From assembly GCA_001189495.1 (NCBI GenBank), contig CP012068.1, positions 372,001 to 436,000 of the forward strand: a stretch of DNA of 64,000 nt. Direction: 5' to 3'. The stretch comes from Eubacterium sulci ATCC 35585. GTDB taxonomy: Bacteria > Bacillota > Clostridia > Peptostreptococcales > Anaerovoracaceae. The translations under genes were made by a program, and so were the position numbers. This document shows, piece after piece, positions 50,859 through 60,565 of this stretch; position 1 is the stretch's first letter; every line of letters begins with the position of its first letter. The notes beneath the pieces were generated by a model. That model did not search any database. It was given only the letters and a program-made list of their open reading frames with translations, and had not been told where the DNA came from.

Positions 50859-51898
50859 TGAAAAAAGGTTTATTGGGTAAGCTCAAGGCATTCAAGGGAA
50901 AAAAGAGGGAAGATGTAAGTGACGATGCACTTGAAATGCTTGAGGAAGAGCACAAAGAGGATGGCGCTGCAGATGCCGAAGCTCAAGTAGAAAATTCAGA
51001 TGAGGCAGAGGAGGAGACAGAGGTCTCTGAAAGTGCAAAAGCTGAAACTGAGCCTGAGCCTAGTGAAAATGCGAGTGATAATGGCGAGAAAAAGCAAATT
51101 ACTACAGAAGAAGAACTCGACGAAGAGATATATCGCAGAATCGCTCTCAAACATGTGGAAAGGCAACGCAAAAAGCACAGGAAGAAACATTACTTCCTGA
51201 GATTTGTCGTGCTCCTATGTATAGGAACTGGCGTGTTTTTATTTCTAAAATCAAACTACTTCAACATAAAGAGCTTCTCGGTCGAAGGAAATAGCTATTA
51301 CACAGATGCCGAGGTCATTTCCATGGCAAAGGCAAAAAAGGGTGTTAATCTAATCTTTGATGCGGGACTTTCTGACATCAAAAAGAACCTGAAGGGGAAT
51401 CCATATTTTGAGGATATTTACGTAAAGAGAAGCCTCCCGGACAAGCTTATCATAAGCGTTAAGGAGAGACGGCAGACGGCGGCCATAGTGTACGGCGAAA
51501 GCTTTGTTGTAATCGATGAAGATGGAACGGTTTTGAGAAAGGCAACCGTAGATCCTCAGGTGACACTTTTGACAGGTCTTACAATAAGCAAGATGAACAT
51601 CGGAGAGAAGGTTGAGGTTGAGGAATCAGATGCGCTGAAGATGACTTTGAGGATGCTTTCGGCAATGAATAAGGGCGATCTTTTCTTCAAAAAAATTGAT
51701 GTATCAAAGGTTCTCATAAGAGCATATATTTATGACACTCTTTCTGTCAAAGGAACTCCTAAGGAGCTCATGCAAACCATTCAAAGAGGGGAGCTACAGA
51801 AGGTCGTAAATAACCTCTTCAACGATAAGATAAACAGGGGAACAATCAAGGTTGGAGGCAGTGATTATATGTCCTTCACGCCAGAAATTGACGCTTAA
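50858..51898 (+). CDS. divIB: Cell-division protein DivIB/FtsQ
   Basis: This 346-residue bitopic protein has a cytosolic N-terminus of about 113 residues that is strikingly acidic at about 25-85 (runs of Glu/Asp/Ala) and then basic (RKKHRKKHYF). One membrane segment lies at about 114-132, followed by a POTRA domain from about 137 (FNIKSFSVEGNSYYTDAEVISMAKA) and a FtsQ beta domain (VSVKERRQTAAIVYGESFVVIDEDGTVL). It scaffolds FtsL/DivIC at the septum. The start overlaps murG. The acidic segment is longer than in many orthologues. Confidence 0.9.
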   Translation: MKKGLLGKLKAFKGKKREDVSDDALEMLEEEHKEDGAADAEAQVENSDEAEEETEVSESAKAETEPEPSENASDNGEKKQITTEEELDEEIYRRIALKHVERQRKKHRKKHYFLRFVVLLCIGTGVFLFLKSNYFNIKSFSVEGNSYYTDAEVISMAKAKKGVNLIFDAGLSDIKKNLKGNPYFEDIYVKRSLPDKLIISVKERRQTAAIVYGESFVVIDEDGTVLRKATVDPQVTLLTGLTISKMNIGEKVEVEESDALKMTLRMLSAMNKGDLFFKKIDVSKVLIRAYIYDTLSVKGTPKELMQTIQRGELQKVVNNLFNDKINRGTIKVGGSDYMSFTPEIDA

Positions 51899-51963
51899 GA
51901 AAATATTTACATAAATTCACTTTTCTATCAAAGAAAAAGAGTGCAAAAGGGCGGCGTATATGG

Positions 51964-51969
51964 TAAAAT
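51964..51969 (+). promoter_or_regulatory. Possible ftsZ extended -10 element
   Basis: TGG-TAAAAT (the -10 at 51964-51969) lies 34 bases before the ftsZ ATG. The -35 position (GTGCAA, 51941-51946, 17-base spacer) is weak, so an extended -10 promoter is only a suggestion. Confidence 0.35.
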
Positions 51970-52002
51970 TAGAGTATATTTGCAAGGTAAGGAGGCATTG
52001 AG

Positions 52003-53136
52003 ATGCTGCAGTTCGAAACGGAAAAGGATAATTCCGCTGTAATCAAAGTAATCGGAGTCGGTGGCGGCGGCTGTAACGCTGTTAATCGTATGATAGAAGC
52101 AGGGCTAAAGGGAGTTCAGTTTATCGCAGTAAACACAGATAGACAGGCTCTTAATAAGTGTGCTGCTGAGAATAAGATCCAGATAGGTGAGAAGCTTACT
52201 AGAGGTCTTGGTGCAGGAGGAAACCCTAGAATGGGTCAGGAGTCTGCACAGGAGACTATAGAGGCTATTTCAAATGCTGTAGAAGGTGCCGATATGGTAT
52301 TCATCACAGCTGGTATGGGTGGCGGAACAGGAACTGGTGCTGCACCTATTATCGCTAAGGTTTCCAAGGACATGGGAATTCTTACAGTTGCAGTTGTAAC
52401 TAAGCCTTTTACCTTTGAGGGTCGCAAGAGAATGAAGCAAGCTGAGCAGGGCCTAGGCTACCTAAAGGAGTTCGTAGACTCACTAGTAGTAGTTCCTAAC
52501 GACAAGCTTCTCGACATAAGCGACAAGAGCACAACAATGATTGAGGCTTTCGGCAAGGCAGACGATGTACTTCGTCAGGGTGTTCAGGGTATCACAGATA
52601 TCATCTCTGACTTCGCAATCATCAATACTGACTTTGCTGACGTTAAGTCGGTTATGACAGATAGAGGCATAGCTCACATGGGTGTTGGCCGTGGTAACGG
52701 TGAGAACAGAGCTGTTGAGGCAGTAACTCAGGCTATCGAGAGCCCACTGCTTGAGACAACAATCTCAGGTGCTGGCGCCGTTCTTCTATACATCGCTGGT
52801 AGAGAGAACCTCGGAATGCTCGAGATTAACGAGATGACATCGATGGTTCAGGAGAAGGTAGACGAGGATGCAATCTTCATCTTCGGTGCTGCTGTTTGCG
52901 ACGATATGGAAGATGAACTTTCAATAACGGTAATTGCAACAGGCTTTGCTAAGAGCCAGGATAAGGTAGACTTCAGACCGGCAAGCAATACCGTTGGTCT
53001 TGACGAAAAGCGCGTTACTACAGAAGAGGGACTCACAGGAAGAGAAGTAACTCTTGGAGATATCTTTGATAGAGGCCCATCTGTAGACGAAGAAGAGGAT
53101 TCATTGTTCGGAATTCCATCTTTTCTCAAGAAATAG
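52003..53136 (+). CDS. ftsZ: Cell-division GTPase FtsZ
   Basis: This 377-residue tubulin homologue forms the Z ring. Motifs are [21 protein letters not shown], the tubulin signature [37 protein letters not shown] (T7/NDK region), DFADVKSVM and the C-terminal conserved peptide [12 protein letters not shown], which binds FtsA, SepF or ZipA-like partners. ftsA is absent, so SepF may tether it (inference). AAGGAGG lies before ATG. A strong terminator follows. Confidence 0.97.
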   Translation: MLQFETEKDNSAVIKVIGVGGGGCNAVNRMIEAGLKGVQFIAVNTDRQALNKCAAENKIQIGEKLTRGLGAGGNPRMGQESAQETIEAISNAVEGADMVFITAGMGGGTGTGAAPIIAKVSKDMGILTVAVVTKPFTFEGRKRMKQAEQGLGYLKEFVDSLVVVPNDKLLDISDKSTTMIEAFGKADDVLRQGVQGITDIISDFAIINTDFADVKSVMTDRGIAHMGVGRGNGENRAVEAVTQAIESPLLETTISGAGAVLLYIAGRENLGMLEINEMTSMVQEKVDEDAIFIFGAAVCDDMEDELSITVIATGFAKSQDKVDFRPASNTVGLDEKRVTTEEGLTGREVTLGDIFDRGPSVDEEEDSLFGIPSFLKK

Positions 53137-53147
53137 AAAAAATATAT

Positions 53148-53170
53148 AAAGCCGGCCTTGCCGGCTTTTT
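53148..53170 (+). terminator. Rho-independent terminator after ftsZ
   Basis: AAAGCCGGC pairs perfectly with GCCGGCTTT around CTT and runs into TTTTT. It closes the dcw cluster. Confidence 0.92.
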
Positions 53171-53188
53171 CGTGATTTAAGGATAATT

Positions 53189-54091
53189 ATGTCAAACTAT
53201 ATAGAATCGCCGGATAACCAAAGATTCAAGGCATGGTTGAAGCTTCTCAGGCACAAATATAGGGAGAAGCAGCAGGAATATTTAATCGAGGGTAGCAATA
53301 TTTTGAGAGATGCTCTTGGGGCAAACGCGAAGATTAAAGAACTTCTAATCTGCTATAGCGATGAGAAGGGATATGAGCTTAGCTCATATATTTCGCAAGA
53401 GTTAGCTGAGGCCTTACAGAAGACAGGCGCTAAGATTTTCTTCTTAAACGAAATTCTTTTTGATAAACTTCAGGATACAGAGAACGGAAGAGACATAATT
53501 GCAGTAGTTAAGATGCAGGGCTTTGAGACACTGGGAGACGCTAGGTCGTTTCATGAGAAGTGCACTTTGGAAAGGTCTGGCTTCGCCAATGAACGTGTAG
53601 GTGATGCGTGCAATATCCAAAGTGATAGGAGTAGCAACATTGTTGTCCTAGATAGGCTTCAGGATCCTGGTAACATCGGAACCATAATTCGTACCTGCGA
53701 TGGGGCAGGATTCATGGCAGCAATAGTCATGAAGGGAACGGCCGATGTATATTCTGCCAAGGTCATAAGGTCTGCTGCAGGCTCGTTATTCAGGGTTCCT
53801 ATCATTAGGCTAGATAGCAATGAGGAACTTTTAAGGCTCGTGAGAGATAATAAGCTCTCGCTCGTAGCAACTGGCTTTGATACGGATAGCTACTACTTTG
53901 ATGAGAAGCTAGATAGCGATTTAGCTCTCGTTATCGGAAACGAGGGAGGCGGAGTTTCAGAGGAAATCTTTGATGCCGCAGACAAAATTGTGAAGATACC
54001 GATGTGCGGAGAGATAGACTCTCTCAATGCAGCAGTATCTGCAGGAATAATCATGTACGAGAGCATGAGACAGAGAAAACAAGCTGAGTAA
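53189..54091 (+). CDS. TrmH/SpoU-family RNA 2'-O-methyltransferase
   Basis: This 300-residue protein has an N-terminal L30e-like substrate domain (KYREKQQEYLIEGSNILRDAL) and a SPOUT catalytic domain. Its three motifs are VLDRLQDPGNIGTIIRTCDGAG, LVIGNEGGGVSEE and IPMCGEIDSLNAAVSAGI. A poorly conserved insert of about 25 residues lies near 110-145. Target is a ribose in rRNA or tRNA, unspecified. In many Firmicutes this gene precedes pheST, as here. Confidence 0.9.
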   Translation: MSNYIESPDNQRFKAWLKLLRHKYREKQQEYLIEGSNILRDALGANAKIKELLICYSDEKGYELSSYISQELAEALQKTGAKIFFLNEILFDKLQDTENGRDIIAVVKMQGFETLGDARSFHEKCTLERSGFANERVGDACNIQSDRSSNIVVLDRLQDPGNIGTIIRTCDGAGFMAAIVMKGTADVYSAKVIRSAAGSLFRVPIIRLDSNEELLRLVRDNKLSLVATGFDTDSYYFDEKLDSDLALVIGNEGGGVSEEIFDAADKIVKIPMCGEIDSLNAAVSAGIIMYESMRQRKQAE

Positions 54092-54124
54092 TCAGTGTAA
54101 TAAATTATGAAAGAGGTTTAAACT

Positions 54125-55147
54125 ATGCAGGAAAGACTAAAGAAAATGCTCGAAGAAGCGCGTGAGCAGCTTAGCGCTGCAAACACAGAAAAAGAAGCTG
54201 AGGAAATCAGAATTCGATTTTTGGGCAAAAAGGGTCAAATTACAGAAGTACTGCGTTCGATGGGCAAGCTTGCTCCAGAGGAGAAGAAGGAACTCGGTAA
54301 GGCTGCAAATGAAGTAAAAGAGAAGATTGCTGCTGCGCTTGAGGAGAGAGCAAATGCAATCAAAGAGAGAGTGAAGCAGGAGAAACTTGCGGCTGAGACT
54401 ATAGACGTGACCGAACCAGGCGTAAAGGAGAAAATCGGTGTTAAGCACCCAGTAACTCAGGTTATAGAGGAGATTACTGATATCTTCCGCAGCATGGGAT
54501 ATTCGGTTTACGAGGGACCAGACATTGATACGGTATTTAATACTTTTGATGGGCTAAATGCTCCAGCCACTCACCCAGCAAGGGATATGAGCGACACCTT
54601 CTACATTAGCAAGGACATCGTTATCAGACCTCATACCTCTTCAGCAGAGATTAGAGCTGAGAAGGAGTTAACACCTCCATACATGATTGTTATTCCAGGA
54701 AGATGTTATAGATGCGACACACCAGATGCAACGCATTCACATACCTTCCACCAGATAGAGATGATGGTTGTCGGAGAGGATATCACCATGGCTGACCTAA
54801 AGGGTACTCTTGACCTTATGGCAAAGAAGCTCTTTGGACCTAAGACCATGACGAAGTTCAGACCACATCACTTTCCATTTACAGAGCCGAGTGCTGAGAT
54901 GGACGTATCTTGCTTTAAGTGTGGCGGAAAAGGCTGCAATGTGTGCAAGGGAAGCGGCTGGATTGAGATTCTTGGATGCGGTATGACACATCCGCATGTA
55001 CATGAGGCGGGCGGCATTGATACAAACAAGTACACAGGCTTTGCTGTCGGAATGGGCGTAGAGAGAATCGCTATGCTGAAGTATGGAATTGACGATATAA
55101 GATTGCTCTATGAGAACGATACAAGATTCATTGAGCAGTTCAAATAG
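54125..55147 (+). CDS. pheS: Phenylalanine--tRNA ligase alpha subunit
   Basis: This 340-residue class II synthetase subunit has an N-terminal coiled coil at about 1-85. The catalytic core carries motif 1 near HPVTQVIEEITDIF, motif 2 with HTSSAEIRAEKE and PGRCYRCDTPDATHSHTFHQIE, and motif 3 with GFAVGMGVERIAMLKYGIDDIR. The CFKCGGKGCNVCKGSGWIEI loop is typical of this subunit. It forms an alpha2-beta2 enzyme with the next gene. No T-box leader is visible in the 33-base gap upstream. Confidence 0.96.
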   Translation: MQERLKKMLEEAREQLSAANTEKEAEEIRIRFLGKKGQITEVLRSMGKLAPEEKKELGKAANEVKEKIAAALEERANAIKERVKQEKLAAETIDVTEPGVKEKIGVKHPVTQVIEEITDIFRSMGYSVYEGPDIDTVFNTFDGLNAPATHPARDMSDTFYISKDIVIRPHTSSAEIRAEKELTPPYMIVIPGRCYRCDTPDATHSHTFHQIEMMVVGEDITMADLKGTLDLMAKKLFGPKTMTKFRPHHFPFTEPSAEMDVSCFKCGGKGCNVCKGSGWIEILGCGMTHPHVHEAGGIDTNKYTGFAVGMGVERIAMLKYGIDDIRLLYENDTRFIEQFK

Positions 55148-55156
55148 GAGGCGCAG

Positions 55157-57610
55157 ATGCTAGTTTCAATAGATTGGATAAAGGATTATGTTAAGCTCGA
55201 CAAGTGGCCGAAGGACAAGGAGTTCTGTGACCGCATGATCATGAGCGGATCGAATATAGAAACAATCTCATACCTTGGTGAGGGCATTGAAAATGTCAAG
55301 ATTGCTAAGGTTTTGAGCATAGATAAGCACCCAGATGCTGATAAGCTAGTAGTTTGCCAGATGGATTTAGGCAAGCTTGGAAAACTTCAGATTGTAACAG
55401 GTGCAAGCAATCTCTATGTTGGGGCTTATGTCCCAGTGGCAGTTGACGGAAGCGTGGTTCCAGGACCTCTTCACGGACAGCCAAAGCAGGAGGGTGGCGT
55501 AAAGATAAGCGCAGGTGAGCTTAGAGGAGTTAAGTCTGATGGTATGATGTGCGGACCACAGGAGCTTGGAATAGCTGATAAGTGTGCACCTCTTGTATCA
55601 AAGGATGGAATCTGGCTCCTTTCAGGAAACTATGAAGATAAGCTCGGAGAGAATATCGATGAGGTTTTAGGTCTTAAGGATGCAGTTGTAGATTTTGAGA
55701 TAACACCTAACAGACCTGACTGTCTTTCAATGATAGGTATGGCAAGGGAAGCTGCAGCTACATTCGGCGGAGAACTTGTATATCCTAAGACAGAATGCAA
55801 CACTTTGACAGAGAAGTCATCAGACTACATACAGGTTGAGGTTAAGAGTGATCTTTGTAAGCGCTACACAACAAGAGTAATCAAAGACGTGAAGATAGAG
55901 CAGTCACCTTGGTGGCTTCAGAAGAAGCTCATTGCAGCAGGAATGAGACCTATCAACAACATCGTCGACATCACAAACTTCGTAATGATGGAGTACGGAC
56001 AGCCGCTACACGCTTTTGATATCAGAAGTCTAGCAGGTGGAAAAATCGTTGTAGATGTCGCAGAGGATGGATCAAAGTTCACAACACTTGACGGAGTTGA
56101 GAGAACTTTTGATGACAGCATGCTTATGATAAACGATGCAAATGGACCTGTAGCTGTTGCAGGTGTTATGGGAGGGCTTGATTCAGAAATCAAGCCTGAT
56201 ACTGAGACTGTTGTTCTTGAATCAGCTAACTTTGTTGGCTCTTCAGTAAGGCAGACATCCAAGAAGCTAGGACTTAGAACTGAGGCTTCAGCAAGATATG
56301 AGAAGGGCATAGACCCTAACCTCTGTGAGGAAGCAGCTGACAGAGTTTGCGCTTTGATAGATGAGCTTGGCTACGGTAAGGTGCTAGAGGGTTCAGTCGA
56401 TATCTATAAGAGTCCAGAGCACCCACAGGTGGTAAGCGCTAGAGTTAGCAGAATCAACAAGGTTCTTGGAACTGATCTTTCTAGAGAAGAGATGGTAGCT
56501 ATACTAGAGTCTCTAGAGATGAAGGTTCAGGGAACTGGAGACGATATGATAGTTACAGCTCCAACAGTTCGTCAAGATATCCTTAAGGAAGTTGACTTTG
56601 TAGAGGAAATCGCTAGAATGTACGGCTACGATAACCTTCCAAATACACTTCCTAAGCTAGATGTTAAGGCTGAGAACAGCTTGAGCTGGGAGACAAGAAG
56701 AAAGCTTAGAGATCTACTTTGTGCAATGGGTGCTGATGAAATTCAGACATTCTCATTTATCAATCAGAAGATCTTTGATGCGTGCAGAATAGACGAAGAG
56801 TCATGGGAGAGAGATACAGTAGATATCATCAATCCTATGGGAGAAGATACAGCTGCTATGAGAACCATACTTACACCGGGCATGCTTGAGGTTCTAGCAA
56901 GAAACTATAGCAGAAGTGTAGAGGGCGTTAGAGCCTTTGAGATAGGCAAGGTTTTCAGCAAGAACTACATTCAGTCAGAGGGACTTCCAGATGAGAGCTT
57001 TGATCTTTCAATTGGAGTTTACGGTAAGGACGAGAGCTTCTTCACTCTCAAAGGAATGGTAGAGTGCATGTTTGATATGATGGGTATCAAGGATGTTAGC
57101 TATATAGCAGAGTCAGAGTATGGAATTTACCACCCGGGCAGATGCGCAAGAGTTGTCAAAGTGACAGAAAAGGGCGAAGAAGTTGAGCTTGGAATCATGG
57201 GTGAGGTTCATCCTGATGTTGCATCAAACTACGGAATCGGTGATAAGGTTTACTGCGGAGAGTTCTTCCTAGACAGACTGATTGAGTTCTCAAGTAGAGA
57301 AATTCAGTACTCTAAGCCACCTAAGTATCCATCAACATCAAGAGATATCGCTATGGTAGTTAGTGAAAGCACTCCGGTTGCCGAGATAGAAAAGGTAATC
57401 AAGGAAGCGGGCACTGAGATTCTAAGAAGTGTTAAGCTCTTTGATATTTATAGAGGAATACAGGTAGGAGCTGGTAAGAAGAGCGTCGCATATAGCTTGA
57501 CATATAGGCATGACGATAGAACTCTTACCGATGTTGAGACAGAAGAAGCGCACGCAAAGGTTGTAGAAGCACTAAAGAATAATCTGGGTGCGAGCATCAG
57601 AGATAATTAG
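55157..57610 (+). CDS. pheT: Phenylalanine--tRNA ligase beta subunit
   Basis: This 817-residue partner of PheS has an N-terminal tRNA-binding OB (EMAP-like) domain at about 40-155 (VCQMDLGKLGKLQIVTGASN). The B3/B4 editing region is at about 205-385, and the B5 domain at about 405-480. The core module is at about 490-690 and the FDX-ACB anticodon-binding domain at about 720-817 (KYPSTSRDIAMVV). Editing removes mischarged Tyr. AGGAGG precedes ATG. The length is at the normal value. Confidence 0.96.
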   Translation: MLVSIDWIKDYVKLDKWPKDKEFCDRMIMSGSNIETISYLGEGIENVKIAKVLSIDKHPDADKLVVCQMDLGKLGKLQIVTGASNLYVGAYVPVAVDGSVVPGPLHGQPKQEGGVKISAGELRGVKSDGMMCGPQELGIADKCAPLVSKDGIWLLSGNYEDKLGENIDEVLGLKDAVVDFEITPNRPDCLSMIGMAREAAATFGGELVYPKTECNTLTEKSSDYIQVEVKSDLCKRYTTRVIKDVKIEQSPWWLQKKLIAAGMRPINNIVDITNFVMMEYGQPLHAFDIRSLAGGKIVVDVAEDGSKFTTLDGVERTFDDSMLMINDANGPVAVAGVMGGLDSEIKPDTETVVLESANFVGSSVRQTSKKLGLRTEASARYEKGIDPNLCEEAADRVCALIDELGYGKVLEGSVDIYKSPEHPQVVSARVSRINKVLGTDLSREEMVAILESLEMKVQGTGDDMIVTAPTVRQDILKEVDFVEEIARMYGYDNLPNTLPKLDVKAENSLSWETRRKLRDLLCAMGADEIQTFSFINQKIFDACRIDEESWERDTVDIINPMGEDTAAMRTILTPGMLEVLARNYSRSVEGVRAFEIGKVFSKNYIQSEGLPDESFDLSIGVYGKDESFFTLKGMVECMFDMMGIKDVSYIAESEYGIYHPGRCARVVKVTEKGEEVELGIMGEVHPDVASNYGIGDKVYCGEFFLDRLIEFSSREIQYSKPPKYPSTSRDIAMVVSESTPVAEIEKVIKEAGTEILRSVKLFDIYRGIQVGAGKKSVAYSLTYRHDDRTLTDVETEEAHAKVVEALKNNLGASIRDN

Positions 57611-57640
57611 AAATCCTGAGTTCTGCCCGAGGAGGTCAAA

Positions 57641-58102
57641 ATGAGCAAGGTAGATGTAAAAATTTATAATCAGGTTTATACGATTGCCGGAGACTACAGT
57701 GAAGAAGTCATCCAGAAAATTGCGGGGCATGTTGATGAGCAGATGAACATCATAGGCAAGGCTGGTCTTGACAATGCAAATGGCTCAGTGGCACTTCTTG
57801 CAGCCGTAAATATTACGGAAGAGCTTATGCTTGCAAGGGACGAGGTAGAAAGACTCAGAGCTGATAATGAAAAGCTCAAGGAAGAGATGAAGTACTACAT
57901 GCAGATGTGGGAACAGTCAAAGAAGAGCTCACAGAACAATAAGGAAAATGTGAGCGAGCTTCAGGGCAGAATCAAAGATGATGCAGCAAGAATGAAGGAG
58001 CTACGTGACAAGTGCAGCGAGTACGAGAACAGCTTCTTTGATCTTCAGATGGAGAATATAAAGCTCAAGAACGAGCTCGATAAACTTAAGGCAAAGAAAT
58101 GA
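57641..58102 (+). CDS. zapA: Cell-division protein ZapA
   Basis: This 153-residue FtsZ-associated protein has a globular head at about 1-60 (VDVKIYNQVYTIAGDYSEEV) and a coiled coil from about 65 to the end. The tail of about 90 residues is longer than in E. coli ZapA (109 in total) and forms a near continuous coiled coil. It bundles FtsZ filaments. GAGGAGG precedes ATG. It overlaps mutS2 by four bases (ATGA), a linkage common in Firmicutes. Confidence 0.88.
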   Translation: MSKVDVKIYNQVYTIAGDYSEEVIQKIAGHVDEQMNIIGKAGLDNANGSVALLAAVNITEELMLARDEVERLRADNEKLKEEMKYYMQMWEQSKKSSQNNKENVSELQGRIKDDAARMKELRDKCSEYENSFFDLQMENIKLKNELDKLKAKK

Positions 58103-60486
58103 ATCAAAAGGCGCTAGAAACATTAGAATACAAAAAAATAATTGCGCAATTGAAGCGTGAGATGGGATCTGCCGCGTCTGCAAAGCTAGCGGATGAACTG
58201 ACTCCTCTTACTAGCGAAAAAATAATAAAAGAGGAATTAAGGTCGACCACGGAAGCGGTTGACCTTATTGTGCGTAAAGGCCCGCTTCCTACGGGGGGAC
58301 TTTATGATATTCGAGAAGCACTTTTGCTAGCCAAAAAGGGCGGAAGTCTAACAATGAGACAGCTCCTTGAGGTACAAAACGTGCTTGGTATAAGCTCTGA
58401 GGTTGTTGCTTTTATGCACGATGATGCGCTCCCTGAGCTAAAGTATATAGGCGAGATGGCTGATCTAATCGTTGAGTTTACTGCGCTCGAAAAAGAGATT
58501 TCAAGGTGCATTTTGACTGAGGATGAGATGGCTGATAATGCATCGCCAAAGCTCAAGGATATAAGAAGAAGCATTCACCAGCAAAATCAGGCGATAAAGA
58601 ACAAGCTGTCGAGAATCATCACCTCATCGAGCAACAAGACCTACCTTCAGGATACGATTGTAACCATGAGAGATGGAAGGTACGTAATTCCAGTTAAGCA
58701 GGAGTATCGCTCCTTCTTTCCAGGTATGGTGCATGATCAATCAAAGGGTGGGGCAACTCTTTTCATAGAGCCGCAGGGCGTTGTCGAACTTAACAACAAG
58801 CTACGTGAGCTTGAGGTTGAAGAGCAGTTAGAGATTGCAAGAATTCTAGCGGAGCTCAGCTCAAGAGTGGCAGAACACTATAGGGAGATAAGAAGCAATT
58901 TAGAGCTTCTAACCAAGCTAGATTTTATCATGGCAAAGGGAAAGCTTTCATGTAAGATGCATGCAAGCGAGCCTAAGATAGATGCAGATGGAGAGCTTAG
59001 ACTGATATCGGCAAGGCATCCTTTGATAGAATATAAGAAGGCGGTTCCAGTTGACATCAGAATAGGTGGAGACTATAGAACTCTGATAATTACAGGACCA
59101 AATACTGGTGGTAAGACTGTGAGTCTAAAGACGGCGGGGCTTCTTGTAATGATGGCACAAAGCGGACTTCATATTCCGGCGTCGCATGCTAGCACACTTC
59201 CAATTTTTGGAGAGGTCTTTGCTGACATAGGCGATGAGCAGAGTATAGAGCAGAGTCTTTCGACCTTCTCATCACACATGAAGAACATAGTTAGCATAAT
59301 AGATAAGGCGAGCTACGACAGCCTCGTTCTCGTGGACGAGCTAGGTGCAGGAACAGATCCTACAGAGGGTGCGGCTCTTGCAATAGCAATACTTGAGCGT
59401 TTCTATGACAGCGGTGCTTTGACCATGGCAACAACTCACTATAACGAGCTAAAGAAGTATGCTCTTGCAACAAGCGGTGTTGAGAACGCTGCGATGGAGT
59501 TTGATGTAGAGACGCTGACGCCAACATATAGACTCTTGATAGGCGTGCCAGGAAAGTCAAATGCCTTTGAGATATCAAAGAAGCTCGGTCTTTCTGAGTC
59601 CGTAATCGAAAGAGCATCTGAGCATATCAAACACGGCGATATGGAGTTTGAAAATGTCATAAGCTCTATTGAAGACGATAAACGCAAGGCTGCTGCTGAT
59701 AGACTAGATGCAGAGAGCATGCGAGCTGAAATTGAGGAAAGACTTAAAAAGCTCGAGGAGAAGGAAAAGGCTATTAGCGAAAAGCGTGCAGACATAATCG
59801 CAGAAGCTAAGCGCGAGGCCAGGGAACTTTTGAGGGAGACAAAGAGCGCTGTCAAGGACGTGCAAAAAGACCTTAGAAGGTTGCAAAAGTCAGGTGCTCA
59901 TACAAACCTTAACACTGGAGCTTTAGAAAAGAGTAGGCGCAAGATAAATGAGGCAGAGGATCTGGTTTCAGAGAAAGTCGTAAAGCAGGTGAACAGTGAA
60001 CCGGTTTCGGCTGATACACTAAAGATTGGAGATAGGGTTAAGCTGTTAACCATCGGGCAAAATGGAACTATTTTGAGCCTGCCAGATGAGAAGGGAAATC
60101 TGATGATAAACATCGGAGCACTCAAGGTAAAGGCGAGACTGCAAGACCTTATGCTCATCAACGAGGGTAAGGACAGAAAGCCACAGGCTAAGAGCTCAAG
60201 CAAGTACGGTTCACTTTTGAGATCAAAGTCATCAAGCGTTTCTGCTAGCATAAATGTCATGGGTAAGAACCTAGAGGACGCGCTTGCGGATGTAGAGAAA
60301 TATCTCGACGATGTCTACATGGCAGGACTAGATATGGTTTCTATAATCCACGGCAGGGGCGGAGGAATACTCAAAGATGGAATAAGGCAGATGCTGAAGA
60401 AAAAGAAGTATGTCGATTCATACGGCGCTGCTTCATATAATGATGGTGGAGAAGGCGTAACCCTTGTGCGCATGAAAAAGAAGTAA
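58099..60486 (+). CDS. mutS2: Endonuclease MutS2
   Basis: This 795-residue protein of the MutS2 family acts in recombination control and ribosome-collision rescue. Clamp and lever domains at about 1-310 precede an ATPase with Walker A GPNTGGKTVSLKTAG, Walker B LVLVDELGAGTDPTEGAALA and the ABC-like THYNELKKYA. A long charged coiled coil covers about 515-620, a KOW-like region follows, then a C-terminal Smr domain from about 715. The usual LDLRG of the Smr domain reads INVMGKNLED here, and the second motif is IIHGRGGG. MutS mismatch-binding domains are absent, as expected. Confidence 0.94.
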   Translation: MNQKALETLEYKKIIAQLKREMGSAASAKLADELTPLTSEKIIKEELRSTTEAVDLIVRKGPLPTGGLYDIREALLLAKKGGSLTMRQLLEVQNVLGISSEVVAFMHDDALPELKYIGEMADLIVEFTALEKEISRCILTEDEMADNASPKLKDIRRSIHQQNQAIKNKLSRIITSSSNKTYLQDTIVTMRDGRYVIPVKQEYRSFFPGMVHDQSKGGATLFIEPQGVVELNNKLRELEVEEQLEIARILAELSSRVAEHYREIRSNLELLTKLDFIMAKGKLSCKMHASEPKIDADGELRLISARHPLIEYKKAVPVDIRIGGDYRTLIITGPNTGGKTVSLKTAGLLVMMAQSGLHIPASHASTLPIFGEVFADIGDEQSIEQSLSTFSSHMKNIVSIIDKASYDSLVLVDELGAGTDPTEGAALAIAILERFYDSGALTMATTHYNELKKYALATSGVENAAMEFDVETLTPTYRLLIGVPGKSNAFEISKKLGLSESVIERASEHIKHGDMEFENVISSIEDDKRKAAADRLDAESMRAEIEERLKKLEEKEKAISEKRADIIAEAKREARELLRETKSAVKDVQKDLRRLQKSGAHTNLNTGALEKSRRKINEAEDLVSEKVVKQVNSEPVSADTLKIGDRVKLLTIGQNGTILSLPDEKGNLMINIGALKVKARLQDLMLINEGKDRKPQAKSSSKYGSLLRSKSSSVSASINVMGKNLEDALADVEKYLDDVYMAGLDMVSIIHGRGGGILKDGIRQMLKKKKYVDSYGAASYNDGGEGVTLVRMKKK

Positions 60487-60565
60487 GGCATAGCAGTAGC
60501 AAAGGATACTTGCTATGTGCTAGTGCAGTAATATGAATGATATTAGTGAAATATTGAGGTGTAAA

